NCBI RefSeq assembly: GCF_032118995.1
Contig: NC_092648.1
Span: 2,371,001-2,435,000, forward strand
Direction of reading: 5' to 3'
Length of the DNA stretch: 64,000 nucleotides
Source: Asterias amurensis
Lineage: Eukaryota > Echinodermata > Asteroidea > Forcipulatida > Asteriidae
Shown here one piece after another: positions 23,362-34,640 of this stretch; position 1 is the first letter of the stretch, and every line of letters starts with the position of its first letter. The position numbers and the translations under genes were made by a program. The notes beneath the pieces were generated by a model. The model was not told where the DNA came from and made no database searches. It saw nothing but the letters and a program-made list of their open reading frames with translations.

Positions 23362-23962
23362 CTGCAACAAAAGCAAATAAAAAACAATATGCAGCCACAG
23401 ATATTGAAAACGGCAACAAAATGGTCAGTTGGGTTTTACCTACATACACTGATTTGTTAGTACTGTATACTCCTGAGTTTAGTGAAATAATAGCTGGAGG
23501 AACTAATGCAAAACACAGTTATTAACAAAACAAGTAAATGTAATTAGAAGGGGGGGTCAAATGCCTGAAACAGTTCTTTTATGAAGTATTGCTGATAGAA
23601 CTTTGTTTATATATCAGTGATCTTTCAGATAACTTGCTTTTACCTTTAGTTGTTTAATATTTTCAATCAATCAAGAATAACTGATGAAAAGCATAACAAG
23701 CAGCAACATGATAGTTTAACAACGACTGTCAAAATAAAATCTAATCTAGTAAATAATATTTACAATTTAAATTTATAGCAGCAACAGTTAAGAATTGAAA
23801 CCCTATACAAAAGGCCCACAACTGAACCTACCAACTGCAATAATAATTACTCACATTTACTTCTGGTTAAAACCCAGCACAGCGAAAAAAATTCTGTCTA
23901 TTACTATTTGCTCTGTTTACGACCAGAAAAAATATATAATACAATTCTTTTAGGGAATTCAC

Positions 23963-24048
23963 CTTGGAGGGTGTAGCTCCTCAATTGAAGGTCGGTGTAG
24001 GACATCAACTTGTGGATGGGTAGATGTCTTTGGAGATGATGAGCCTTT
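23963..24048 (-). CDS. Exon-like unit copy 8, open frame with shortened end
   Basis: Acceptor TTTTGTTGTAG and donor CCAAG|GTGAAT. The frame is open (KGSSSPKTSTHPQVDV, then RPSIEELHPP), but 5 bases are missing before the donor, so the 86-nt unit would leave in phase 2, unlike the others. Confidence 0.33.
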
Positions 24049-24529
24049 CTACAACAAAAGCAAACCAAACAATTTGCAGCAACAAAACATTGGAAACAGC
24101 TTTAAATATTAACAATTGTTTGAAGCTTACATAGTGCGGATAAATGGAGGCACAGAGATGGCTGACAGAAATAGCATGTTAAAAATCAAAACGAGCAACA
24201 CTAATTCGGAGGTGGGGGGGGGCAATTGTCTGAAAACATTTCTCTCACAGAGTAGTGCTGATATGAGTTTTATTTATTAACCAGGTAGCTCTCAAGTAGC
24301 TGGTTTATTCCTTCAGTTTTTTATTCTATCAATCAATTAAAACTAAATGAAGACAATTTTCAATTTAAAAATTACCAACAGTTCAGAATTTGTGTTTATC
24401 TTTTGGCTTAATAAAAAGCTCGCTGAAGTACCTTCCCAAAATTGTTCAAACCCAACAGAAACCTAACTTGTTAACTCTGAAATGACTGTCAAACAATTAA
24501 ATAATCAAATAAATAAGTGGGGAGGCTAA

Positions 24530-24780
24530 TCATCCTTACTCGCAGCTCAGAGCTAATTTGCGAAGGACGCGGCCAGAAAGTGTCCGAGAAGTAGGCTGCA
24601 CTTGGAAACCAGCCACATTTTCCCGAGGGAGGAGAACCGGATGGTCTGGAAAATCCTCGAGGCACAGTGGAGAACCAACGAACAACTCAACTCAAATATT
24701 GCCCTGGCCAAGTATCGAACCAGGGTGACCTTGGAAAAGGGCGAGCGCTTTACACACTAGCCATCCATGCCCCCTGTACA
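24530..24780 (-). repeat. tRNA-derived SINE remnant
   Basis: The minus strand begins GGGGCATGGATGGCTAGTGT (A box) and has CCTGGTTCGATAC (B box), followed by a tail with CGAGGATTTTCCAGACC and CCTCGGGAAAATG, the bracketed-hairpin tail seen in SINEs at 59030 and 60018. Confidence 0.6.
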
Positions 24781-25194
24781 ACACTTACACATCCTTGAGC
24801 AAATTGTAATATAAATTTTAAGCAACAGTTAAGAATTTGTCTAGATATTTTGGCTTAGTCGCTGATTATTACAAGACATTCAATCTTCGAGTCAATGGCT
24901 TTGTCGATTGATACCATGCTAGAAGAGCATGTGAGCAGCCAATTTGTCGCAATTTGTCACTGGACGGTTGCGGACCGTACGACCATGCATTGCCCCATGG
25001 AATCTGGCATACTGCATCGCAATAACATGAGCAACAGTAAACTTGGAAAATATCAATCGCTTGATTATCTTAAGGATTGATTATCTTGAGGATTGGTGCT
25101 GGGATAAACTCCAATGAACTGTGAGTTCCGTCTCTAATCTAGCAAACAGCATACTTAATTAATTTAGCCAAGAGTATACTTCTTGTGAATTTAC

Positions 25195-25282
25195 TTTCTA
25201 CTGAAGAGTGCAGCTTCTCATAAGCCTGAACTTTGACTTCAATTTGAGATTGGGTAGATGTCTTTGGAGATGGTAAGTCTGA
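25195..25282 (-). CDS. Exon-like unit copy 9, diverged but open
   Basis: Acceptor GTGTTGCAG and donor GAAA|GTAAAT. The 88-nt frame reads SDLPSPKTSTQSQIEVKVQA, YEKLHSSVE. It differs from the consensus at many positions and lacks one whole codon, yet has no stop or frameshift, as expected if the frame had been under selection. Confidence 0.42.
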
Positions 25283-26090
25283 CTGCAACACAAACATAAT
25301 GTACAATTTGCAGTATTTATTTCTTAAAAACAATACCTGTCATTCAAACTATTTGTTCCAGATAAAAAATATCTTTTACCCAAGGATTTGTTGTTTAATT
25401 TCAGTCAAAAATAAATGAAGACATTTTTAAAAACAGGAACAGTATGTTGAATTTGAAACTTTGCATGGTGGAAATACCATATGAAAAGGTTTGCGGTAAC
25501 ACCATGCAATGACTATCTCTAAATGAGTTGGGGGTGGTTCTGAAAAAAACTGTTGGTTTCAACTCAACATTTCGATCAGTATGCTCTATCGTCTTCTGGA
25601 GAAAAGAACAGTACGGTTGGAGGAGTTCTTGCACACTAGGAATATTTTGGCTGTAGTCAACATAACCAAGAATTACTCGAGATGTCGAATTAACAAAAAA
25701 AATAATGTTGTTTATTTATTTATTTGTTTCTATTTTTGTGTTTATTTGCTTGAAACAGTTCTTCTGAGGATTGGTTCTGGTATGAACTCTCAATGAGAAC
25801 AAAACTCTAGCAAATGGTACATATTTGCATGGGTTTTTCAAATGGGTTTTCCCCAAAATCTTTAAGACCCAACTCGCCCATGAAACTCTGATATGATTGT
25901 CTAACTACATGCAGACATCCTTGCAGGAATTGGAATAAGCAACATTAACTCAAGATGGCAATCACTTGAAACACTTCTATTGAAGATTGATGCTGGTATG
26001 AACTTTAATTATCTTTCAGCTCTCTCTCTCTCTCTCTCAAACAGCATGCTGAATTAAATTACTTAAAGAGTAAACTTTTAAGGAACTCAC

Positions 26091-26585
26091 CCTTTACTGG
26101 AGAGTGCAGCTTCTTCATCATAGGCTGGTCTTCATCATCTACTTGCTGATGGGTAGATGTCTTTGAGCTTCTTCATCATAGGCTGATCTTCAACATCTAC
26201 TTGCTGATGGGTAGATGATGTCTTTGAGCTTCTTCATCATAGGCTGATCTTCAACATCTACTTGCTGATGGCTAGATGTCTTTGAGCTTCTTCATCATAG
26301 GCTGATCTTCAACATCTACTTGCTGATGGCTAGATGTCTTTGAGCTTCTTCATCATAGGCTGATCTTCAACATCTACTTGCTGATGGGTAGAGGTCTTTG
26401 AGCTTCTTCATCATAGGCTGATCTTCAACATCTACTTGCTGATGGGTAGAGGTCTTTGAGCTTCTTCATCATAGGCTGTCTTCGATATCAACTTGTTGAT
26501 GGGTAGATGTCTTTGAGCTTCTTCTAGGCTGATCTTCAACATCCACTTGCTGATGGGTAGATGTCTTTGGAAGTACTGAACCTCA
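26091..26585 (-). pseudogene. Exon-like unit copy 10 with an internal 58-bp minisatellite
   Basis: The outer ends are normal: acceptor GTGTTGCAG-like at 26586 and a consensus GTGAGT donor at 26090. Inside, a 58-bp segment is repeated 8 times (anchors GGGTAG/GGCTAG at 26151, 26209, 26270, 26328, 26386, 26444, 26501, 26555; spacings 58, 61, 58, 58, 58, 57, 54). Because 58 is not divisible by 3, the frame shifts at each unit and stops appear. Confidence 0.75.
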
Positions 26586-27200
26586 CTGCAACACAAACAG
26601 AATGCACAATTGGCAGCATAATATTTCTTAAGAACAATACCTGTCGATTAAAACCATTAGTTTCAGATAAATCTATTTGTACACGAGGATTTATCGTGTA
26701 TTTTCGATTATAAATAAATGAGGAAAAAAGATTTATTGAAAGCAGGAACAGTATGATTGGAGGATTTCGTGCACACTAGGAATATTTTGGAAATTATTTT
26801 TGTCTTATTTTTTAGTTCAATTACTTAAAACAGTTCTCTTGTGGATTGGTTCTGGTATGAAATGTAGTTATAAGTGAACTCTCTATAAGAATGAAAACCT
26901 AACAAAAGGTACACATTTTCACAATATAAGTCACCAAAAGCTTAACATTTGTCTTGATGTTTTGACCAACCTTAAGGTTTTTCCCAAATCTTCAAAACCC
27001 TACAAACCCAACTCTGCCAGTCAACTCTGATACGATTGCCAAACAACAAACAGACCCGCTTGCAGGAATAGTATTGCTGCATGAACATGACTGATGTTAA
27101 CTTGTTTTTAAACAAGAACAACATGCATTCTGCACAATTATTACAGTGCTCCATTTTGAAAATTGGGTAAAATAAAAGTTAAATATTGGGGGGAATTCAC

Positions 27201-27291
27201 CTTTTAATGGACACTGTAGCTCCTCCATCATAGACTTGTCTTGGACATCTTATGGTTGGCAGGTGGATGTCTCAGGAGATGCTAAGCCTGA
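27201..27291 (-). pseudogene. Exon-like unit copy 11 (in-frame stop)
   Basis: Acceptor TTTTGCAG and donor AAAAG|GTGAAT are intact, and the length is 91 nt, but the frame has a stop at codon 14 where the consensus has CAG. Confidence 0.6.
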
Positions 27292-27540
27292 CTGCAAAAT
27301 TAAAAAACACACAACCCAGCCTGCAAACTTTGAAATGAATGCAAAACACCAAACATGAGAAGGAGTTAGCATGCTGCACGAGAATCACGAAATAACTTCC
27401 GCTTAAACCAAAGCAACAGCATGCCTTCTTAAGTGGCCGTTAGACCATATCTCATTAAAAAAAAATTCTCAACTTTTACAGAGCTCCATTTTGGACCAGG
27501 GGTAAATATTAATATTAGTGAACCTTTCGAGAATTCCATC

Positions 27541-27631
27541 TTTACTGGAGAGTGCAGTTCCTTTATCATAGGCTGGTCTTGGACATCTATTCGTCGACGG
27601 GTAGTGTCTTTGGAGATGCTGATAAGCGTGA
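27541..27631 (-). pseudogene. Exon-like unit copy 12 (frameshift, donor lost)
   Basis: Acceptor GTATTGCAG is present. A one-base shift in the ACA-TCT-ACC region brings in stops, and the donor has become AAAG|ATGG. It is the rightmost copy found. Confidence 0.6.
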
Positions 27632-27641
27632 CTGCAATACA

Positions 27642-28790
27642 AACAAAACCAAATACATCTTGACAAAGTTTGTGGTTTAAACACTACCCATCATTAGTAC
27701 CGTAGAATTTGGTTGAACTTTTCAAATGAAAGAAAAGACGAATAGCAACAGGAGCTCATGAATGCATATATCAGGTTTAGATTGCTGCAATCAAAATAAG
27801 CTACAGTAAAATTTGGTGATGTTAAATGCCTGAAACAACTTGAGGGTTGGTATTGGTAAGAGCTTTGTCAGTAAGCTCTTTATTAAAATGCTTTTAGTTT
27901 TTTCTTAATATTGGTGGTTATCAACAGGCTTGATACTTCACCGAGGCGACCATTGCCTCCATGTCCCCTGGTCATTGCCTTGGTGCTCTTGAAATGCTCC
28001 AGCTGAAACTTCAAATTTCCTCATAGGATGCCCTTTAACAAGGCAAACATGCCTTGGTGCCCTTGCCCTTCCAAAAATGAAGCATACAGGCTTGTATCAC
28101 TGCTGATCACTGCTGATAGACTTTTCTGAATTCTTTAAATCATACAAACATATTGCAGCGTTAGTGCAAAATCTTTGATTCTTAATTTTGCTGCTTTACA
28201 CACAAAAAGGCCCGGGGCAAAATTGTTGTGTATTGACACATACTTGTTTTGTGTTTTCATCAAAGCTATAGTCTAAGCAAGATATGCCGCATTGACAATA
28301 TCAAACTAGTGTGTAACATTAGGGCTTTTCTAGGAGACACTTCTTTAGCACTGACATGACATGACATGTGGAGAAAAATACTTTGCCTCATTCCAGTCCT
28401 TGAAGATTATCCACTTACACACATGCACCATCTGCAAAGAATCATACAATATTGGACAGTAATTAAGACAAAAAAACAACCTGTTGAATGCAGATAATTA
28501 GTGGTAAGAAACGAGTATTCTTTGTGTTCAGCTTCCATAATGATAATAATAATAATCGGTTCTTATAGCTCTTTACACACCCAACCCTCTAGTGTAACAC
28601 TACAGTTCCAGTTTTTTGGCTGAGAAGTCAGTCATGAATTTTTATTTGGTATCAAAAAATATTGGTCAATTGTTGTTTGGTAAATCAAAGCATGAAATAA
28701 AATAACACAGCAAGGTCTCCCGACAGTTACAAACATGTATACCTACATGCAAGTCCTTGGCGTGTAAGTAGCTACACACAAAAACAAAAG
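27642..28790. other. Noncoding DNA with one dispersed-repeat fragment
   Basis: Bases 27925-28090 are a minus-orientation fragment of the repeat whose words are GGGCACCAAGGCCAAG and GGGCAAGGC (other copies at 47855, 52788, 54045 and 62010). The rest is unrecognised. Confidence 0.5.
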
Positions 28791-29170
28791 GACTTCTGGA
28801 ACTTGAGTAGCCTCATAATCCAACTCTGGACCTCACATTCTGTCGTAAAGCTGACTCATGTGTATCAGCTTTTACAGAAGTCTGGTGCCGTTTCCATCAC
28901 ACTGCTCTTGGTCTGTCTAAATTTAGCTCCCTTCCCTGCCACTTCACCGGTTGAGTTTGAAGGACTCATGAAGTTTCAGGGTTTTCAATCTCATCAAGTT
29001 GTTGTCTCCATCTCTGCCCTGGACATTTACATGTAGAGTCTTTAATTGTCTTGAACTTCACAAGATCATCACTTGCTGGTGCAGATCTTCTTTACAAAAC
29101 AATTCAAGGCATCTTTCCTGGTCTATGTATTTGCAGCTGTGTTCCTTTCTGGAGAGTGCGCGACAATGGT

Positions 29171-29416
29171 CGTACTTCACCACTCTGGTGGGATGACAGT
29201 GCAATCATAAACTCCATCCATCATTTGCATCACTCTCAGCATTATCAATGGAGATGTCACATGTACTTTCTGGGGAGTGACTGTCTTCATGGTACATGTT
29301 GTCATTAGATTCAGATCTCATCCAGGTCTGATAGTCATACTTCACCACTCTGGTGGGATGACAGTCTAAACACCAACTCCATCCAGCCTTTGCATCACTC
29401 TCAGCATTATCAGTGG
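29171..29416. repeat. Direct repeat of about 81 bp, 165 bp apart
   Basis: The block TACTTCACCACTCTGGTGGG ... CTCTCAGCATTATCA occurs at about 29171-29251 and 29336-29416. The right copy overlaps the end of the DIRS recombinase frame, so the pair may belong to the element's terminal structure. Confidence 0.75.
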
Positions 29417-29875
29417 ATATTCAGATTTTGGAGAATTCCAATTATATGGCAGGTAACTTAATTTGGAATTATATTTCAACCTAGTCATCAGACTCACCCT
29501 GTATGGTTCAACACATAACGGAAGCCTGGACAGCTGTCCCAAACTCTGACGTTGACTAACTTCTCTCTTGTAAAACCTTGGTCTCTGATGAATGACCCAT
29601 CTGATGAATGACCCAGCAGCTTTCAGGATCTGTACTGTAGATACCCCTGCTCGAGCAGCTGCCGAGGTGGCTGCTCCCCTAGTAGAATTTGCCCGGTAAT
29701 TAGACACATCTATACCAGATGAAGCATAGATGGTTCTCAACCACTGTGCGATAGTAGCGGACACCAAAGCATGAATAGATTTCACAAATGACAAGAACAG
29801 ACTGGTAAATTTGTCCTTACCCTGTCCTCGGGCAGGCTTTGTCCTCTGAAGGTATACTTCCAAGGCTTTCACCAC
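29366..29875 (-). pseudogene. DIRS tyrosine recombinase, C-terminal catalytic part
   Basis: The frame contains TIAQWLRTIYASSGID and RGAATSAAARAGVSTVQILK, matching the DIRS recombinase core. At residues 63-66 it reads N-S-T-R, where the family has H-x-x-R, so a catalytic histidine seems to be lost (codon 29689-29687). A 16-bp tandem duplication near 29587-29622 shifts the frame before the expected tyrosine-containing end. Confidence 0.8.
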
Positions 29876-30208
29876 ACAGAGTTTACATGTTAAAATTCAT
29901 TTCTTGGTTGGCTGTAGAATGCTTTGTTGGTTTCACCATGGTTAACACAAAGGCTGTTCTAGTTTTTCCATAAACAGCAAGTCCAAAGCGATTAAGGATG
30001 AACAGCGTCCCGCTGTAACAAGTGCAACCAGCATAGCTGTTTTCAAAGTCAGAAGCCGAGAGAATGTTGACCAACGGAAGCTCCTTCCACCGGAACATGT
30101 GCTAAAGAAATTGCTGATCTATAAACATTAATTGTTCTATGTTGTAGTCCTTGCTGAAAAAGACTGTGCAAGAACTCAAGGATGTCAGCTAGAGGTGCTC
30201 AAATAGGA

Positions 30209-30553
30209 TCAACTTGGCGTTGACACGCCAGCTGTTCCATGGGTTCCATGATGAATTGAACTGGGCATTAGTGGATGGTGTCGGGATGATAGGATGGCGG
30301 CGGACACTTGCTGCGAAATACCTCTTGCTGATAAGGATTGCCTGATAGCTTCCATGCGGCTAACTGCAAGGTTTCCACATTGGATGATATTGGTAGTCAG
30401 TTGTGATATAACTTCAGAAGGGCCAGCTGACGAGGCAATAACACTGGAGTTCTCACTATGAGTTCTAACAGACGTGGGTACCAGGGTTGCGTTTTCAACA
30501 CAGGAGCTATCAGAAGTACTGTGGCCTCGTCTGCAAGCACCTTGTGAAGACAT
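30209..30553 (-). pseudogene. DIRS tyrosine recombinase, N-terminal part
   Basis: It contains MEAIRQSLSARGISQQVSAA, similar to the start of the DNA-binding domain of DIRS recombinases. After this the frame is lost; bases 29883-30098 hold further diverged recombinase-like sequence in another frame. Confidence 0.6.
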
Positions 30554-30590
30554 CTTGCGAGAAGTGCAAATGGGGGAAAAAAGTAAGCCT

Positions 30591-31342
30591 CTAGGTTACT
30601 TTAGTTGATGGTGAATGTGTCCACTCTCCAAACTGTGGAAGTTGTGTGTTGAGAGGGGATTCAAACAGATCTATTGATTGGCAGACACCAATCACCCGTG
30701 TGATTTTTCTGAAGACTTCGGGAAGAAGATGCCATTCTGTTCTATTGTTGAATATGCAAGACAGTTTGTCAGCTTCCATCTTTTGTACCCTCGGCAGATA
30801 TTCTGCTGCAATACATATTTGTAGTGTCATGTGCTTGGCTAAACACCATGTCCATATCTGTACTGCTCTATATTCTAGGCTTGATAGCTCATGAGAGTGT
30901 GTGCCCCCTTTATGATTGATTTGTTGTCTACCCAGATTTGGATGTCCCATTTCTTACTCACTATAAAGGACTTGAGAGAATAAAACACTGCCAGCAATTT
31001 GAGATGGTTGATGTGTAGACTGTTCCTGTAATGTCAGCCATTGCACTGCAGCTTCCCTAGGCAGGCACCCCAACCCTGGAGTGATGTGTCTGTCTGAATT
31101 GTCAGATCTGGAGTTGGGTTGAGAAGGGTTTGAACATTCCACACTCTGATGCAGCTTATCCAAGTTTCCAATTCCACTCGAGAGGCCAAGTAAAGTATCA
31201 ACTCAGACCCATAGGAAGTTTTTCTGTGTAGGACAATCCCCTTGTCCTGTTGTAGGCTTCGGTAGAACAGCGGTGCAGGAATGACTGCCTGAGTGCTCGA
31301 GGATAGGCAGCGGAGTAGTCGTGCAAGATCTCTCACCGCCAA
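30591..31342 (-). pseudogene. DIRS RNase H region
   Basis: The first frame (31034-31342) holds PDLTIQTDTSLQGWGACLG, with the catalytic Asp of this RNase H type. The second (30591-30950) holds CIAAEYLPRVQKMEADKLS and NRTEWHLLPEVFRKI. A frame change at about 30950-31034 separates them. Confidence 0.75.
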
Positions 31343-31374
31343 CTGTTTTGCTTTAGGAATACTTTTGTTATGTT

Positions 31375-31823
31375 CTACAATCTTTTGTTTTCTCCCCTGC
31401 CAAAGTCATTGTAGATGAATTGATGAGAAAACCAAGGGAAGTTAACTGGTGTGATGGGACAAAATGAGACTTGTCGTGATTTATCAAGAAGTAAGTTGGT
31501 CGTTGTGTTCAAGTTGTTGCATTCCTCTGATGTTTTGCCTAGAATGAAGATGTCGTCTTGGTAAAACATGACATCAAATTCCGATTTGACAAAAATGTGC
31601 AGCAACTGGTTTGATGAGGACTGTTGTAAATGTTCTTGGAGCGATTGAGAGGCCGAAGGGGAGACAAGCAAACTGAAACAGACTGTCTTGCCAAAAGAAA
31701 CGCAGGTAAATTGCAATATTCCATGGTGTGAATAGGTACAGTGAGGTAAGCGTCCTTTAGATCGATTGAGCCCAAGAAGTCATCTATATTTAACAAATCC
31801 TTTACTATATTGATTACTTCCAT
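31375..31823 (-). pseudogene. DIRS reverse transcriptase fragment
   Basis: Bases 31539-31823 contain DDFLGSIDLKDAYLTVPIH (conserved RT block with catalytic Asp), and the overlapping frame 31375-31716 contains VMFYQDDIFILG, the Y-x-D-D active-site box. The two blocks are in different frames, so the protein is broken. Confidence 0.82.
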
Positions 31824-32205
31824 CTGGAAGTGTTGATAGCCCTAACTTGTTTAGTGGACAAAGATTTATAATCGGACGAAGCTCTCCTGATTTCTATTGA
31901 ATTAAAAACAGAAAGGAAATGAATTAGCCCTCCACTGAATTTTCCAGTGTGATGGTTTTTTCTTAATTAACTTTTGCTTGCACTAACTCTACTTGAGGTG
32001 CGGAATCCATACGATTGGCAGGTTCTCTTTCCTGCAAATGGTGGCTTTACATCGACATCCTGTGGCCACAAACTGACCTGAGAATTCAGCTGTCTTGCGT
32101 TCGCGTTCTCCAGTGTTGAACAAAAAATACCAGATAACCTGTCTGAAGAAATTGAGCTACTTTTTCGACTTGTCACTATCATTCCAGTTGCCCTTGAATG
32201 TGTTG

Positions 32206-33282
32206 CTACGGGTAGACCACGATGACCTTCCAATTCCATAACTGGTGTAACTGATGAAGAATCGTACGATCTCCTCTGAATCTTTTTGCCACTGCTGAAG
32301 AATACAGAGAAAATCTACTCTTTTTTGATGATAGAGATGCCGATCCAGAAGTTCCTTTGATGACCTTGGAGCCTAATTTATTCGCCTTTTCTGCCTCCTC
32401 TTTATCTTTGACGAGATTACCACCGAAGAAGAAATCCATCGAGAATGCTTTCTTTATCAAAGAGTCAAAACGCTTGTTGAGTATATAGATCATCAAAGGC
32501 ATGTTGGGGAGCTAAGGCGAGGCTATGGCTAACTGATCCAAATAGAATAAGAGCTGAAGTAAAATGTTCCTTCACCATGGCTGTGTCGATTGTTTCAGGG
32601 CACATGGGATCCACAAGGGCATCAAAATAATGTACAAGGGAAGGGCAAACTTGAGAACATGGCCATGTGAATCTGAAAGGCAATCATCTTGACAGACTAA
32701 GGAAGATCTGGGAGGTTATTCAGCTTTGCAAAAAAAAATCTTGAGACAATTTGAAAGTTCTTCTTATCAGTCTGCTTCTTAAGTGTTTTCTAAACTTGTA
32801 CTTGAGCTTGTTGATGCGAAGCTGTACCCACCAAGAAAGTACCTCGTCAGTCACTAGAGTACCAATGGATTTGCGGTGCGGGTTGCGTCGAACCCGGACA
32901 TATATGAAGCCTCATCGACCGCAATGGTAAGATGATCGGCAGCACTGACAGAGTCAACAGCAGAAACATTGTGACTAGGGCCTAGTAGACCTACAACTCC
33001 AGATTCCCAAGTGGTGGGGCTCTGCCATGCTACAGATGATGTATGTACATGTAGTAGAAGTAGTGGGGGTATACGCTGTTGCTGAACTTGAGGCCATTGG
33101 GCTGTTGGTGGTTGTCTAAATTGTCCAAACATGCATCCCAGGCCCACCATAAAAAGGATACACGGGCGGCGCCATGTTGGTTTATATACTGCCCTATAGC
33201 ATTGGGGGGGGGGGGGGGGAGAATTCCAGTGTTGTTGGGCGTTCGTTAACGGCACGTTTTCTGGCAGTGCTGGGGAAACCAA
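32206..33282 (-). pseudogene. DIRS Gag-like region
   Basis: Three consecutive frames (32854-33282, 32465-32683, 32206-32502) lie where DIRS elements carry Gag. Composition is Gln/Pro-rich, then Lys/Ser-rich. Similarity to Gag is weak, and the call depends mainly on position. Confidence 0.45.
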
Positions 33283-33299
33283 TGGCGAGGTAAAGCCAG

Positions 33300-33795
33300 T
33301 ATTGGTGTTAGTAACAAAGTGTGCCTAAGTAACTCAAGAAACTTTCGGGGCCGAAGATGAAGAATGCCGTTGGGTTCTGTAGCTGTGAGCACTATATGGT
33401 CTCCTGACCAAGGGTTTGGTTGTTTTCTCTGTATCTGACTACATATTTAACTGAGGGGGGTCCAAAAACAATAGGCTTCTGGGGAACCGCTAGACCAATC
33501 CACAAACCAAGTTTGGAGTTGATATGCCAAGTCCATTTTGAGTTAATTGCTCTGATGATATTTCTTTTGTTTTATCAACAATGACCTTTACAATTGATCT
33601 AGGGGTCTAAAAACAATAGTCTTCCGGGGATCCCTAGAGCAGTCCACAAATTAATAAAGTTTGGAGTTTCTAAGCCAATTGTCCTTAATACACGTGTTTG
33701 ACAAATAATATGCGTTGTTTCTTTGCCTTCAAGACAACCTACTACTGGACAAAAACAACCACATCACAAAAAACACTAAATAAAACCAGTTCCTT
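33300..33795. other. Noncoding DNA with a diverged direct repeat
   Basis: Segments near 33454-33540 and 33598-33690 share AAAAACAATAG, TCCACAAA and AGTTTGGAGTT and appear to be two old copies of one unit of about 90 bp. No gene is seen. Confidence 0.5.
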
Positions 33796-33797
33796 AA

Positions 33798-34137
33798 AGG
33801 GAAGGTACACTATTGGTAATTGCCAAAGACCAGTCTTCTCAACATATGCATACAATAACAAACCTGTGAAAATTTGAGCTCAAATGGTCATCGGAGTTCG
33901 GAGAAAATGCTTGGAAAAAAAACCCCTTGTTGGACGAATTTGTGTGCTTTCAGATAGGAATAAAAGACTTCTAGCTAGAAGTCTTTTAATATTTTAGTGA
34001 AAAGTTACCTCTTTTTCAAAAACTATGTTACTCCAGAGGAAGTCGTTTCCCACAATGTTTTAAACTATCAACAGCTCTCCAATGCTAGTTACCAAGTCAG
34101 TTTTTAAGTTAATATTTGTTTTGAGTAATTACTTTGT
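33798..34137. mobile_element. TTAA-type MITE, right end decayed
   Basis: TTAA at 33794-33797, then AGGGAAGGTACACTATTGG and the family interior (AACAAACCTGTGAAAATTTG, GTCTTTTAATATT). A central hairpin GACTTCTAGC/GCTAGAAGTC divides it. The right terminus is no longer clear. Confidence 0.7.
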
Positions 34138-34640
34138 ACATAAAGTAATTTAGGGTCAAGATTTCACAAATTCATGAGGATCAGTGCTCATTTGGATGGA
34201 GACATTATTAGCTTGCATGCTTAGTAATAACATTCTTCAGTGACCGCTTTTTATTTGCCTCTATGGAACATGAGTTGCCAAGCTTTTAACTTGTTTTTAA
34301 ACTTCTATATACCCTCAGCCAACCCCCCCCCCCCAAAAAAAAAAAAAAAAAAAGAAGAAGAGGTTTTTCAAACCTAACAAAATGTACCCTGCTGACTTGT
34401 ATTGCCTTGGTATAAGTGCCTCAGTATTTCTTGAGTGATATTGAACTCCCCTGATAACATGCATACTATGGGTCATTTCATTTGGCATTTGGGTACAATT
34501 TAGGACACTTTAGGGGTTCATAAATACAATTGTTGTACCATTATATCAACAATAACGACATACATAAAATAGATCAAACCTGTACGACATTGGCACCAAA
34601 AAGAGTTAAATCAGTTGAGTTGTCCCCAAGTTGCCTCTAA
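34138..34640. other. Noncoding DNA with poly(C)-poly(A)
   Basis: A run of 13 C followed by about 20 A lies at 34324-34355. No gene is recognised. Confidence 0.5.

Larger units (their letters stand above)
18540..23395. repeat. Tandem segmental duplication, unit about 2.3-2.6 kb
   Basis: Unit 1 is about 18540-21120 and unit 2 about 21130-23395. They share, in order, ATGTCAATTGCCTGAAAC, the exon-like unit, AGGCATTCTATGCTTACAAGG, the LINE-split copy, CAAACTATGATT, GGCATTGCATGGTGAGGTAT and the next exon-like unit. Offsets run from about 2570 on the left to about 2270 on the right, because unit 1 has roughly 270 extra bases near 19060-19400. Confidence 0.88.
29300..33300 (-). mobile_element. Degenerate DIRS-type (tyrosine recombinase) retrotransposon
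   Basis: In minus-strand order the region holds a Gag-like part (33282-32206), reverse transcriptase (31823-31375), RNase H (31342-30591) and tyrosine recombinase (30553-29366). This order, with a recombinase in place of an integrase, is diagnostic of DIRS-like elements. Frames are broken by several frameshifts and stops, so the copy is dead. I did not find convincing terminal repeats, so the ends are approximate. Confidence 0.85.

Noticed and set aside
28803-29308. Plus-strand open frames near the DIRS end
   Set aside because: They are short, overlap each other and lie opposite the DIRS flank. No domain is visible.
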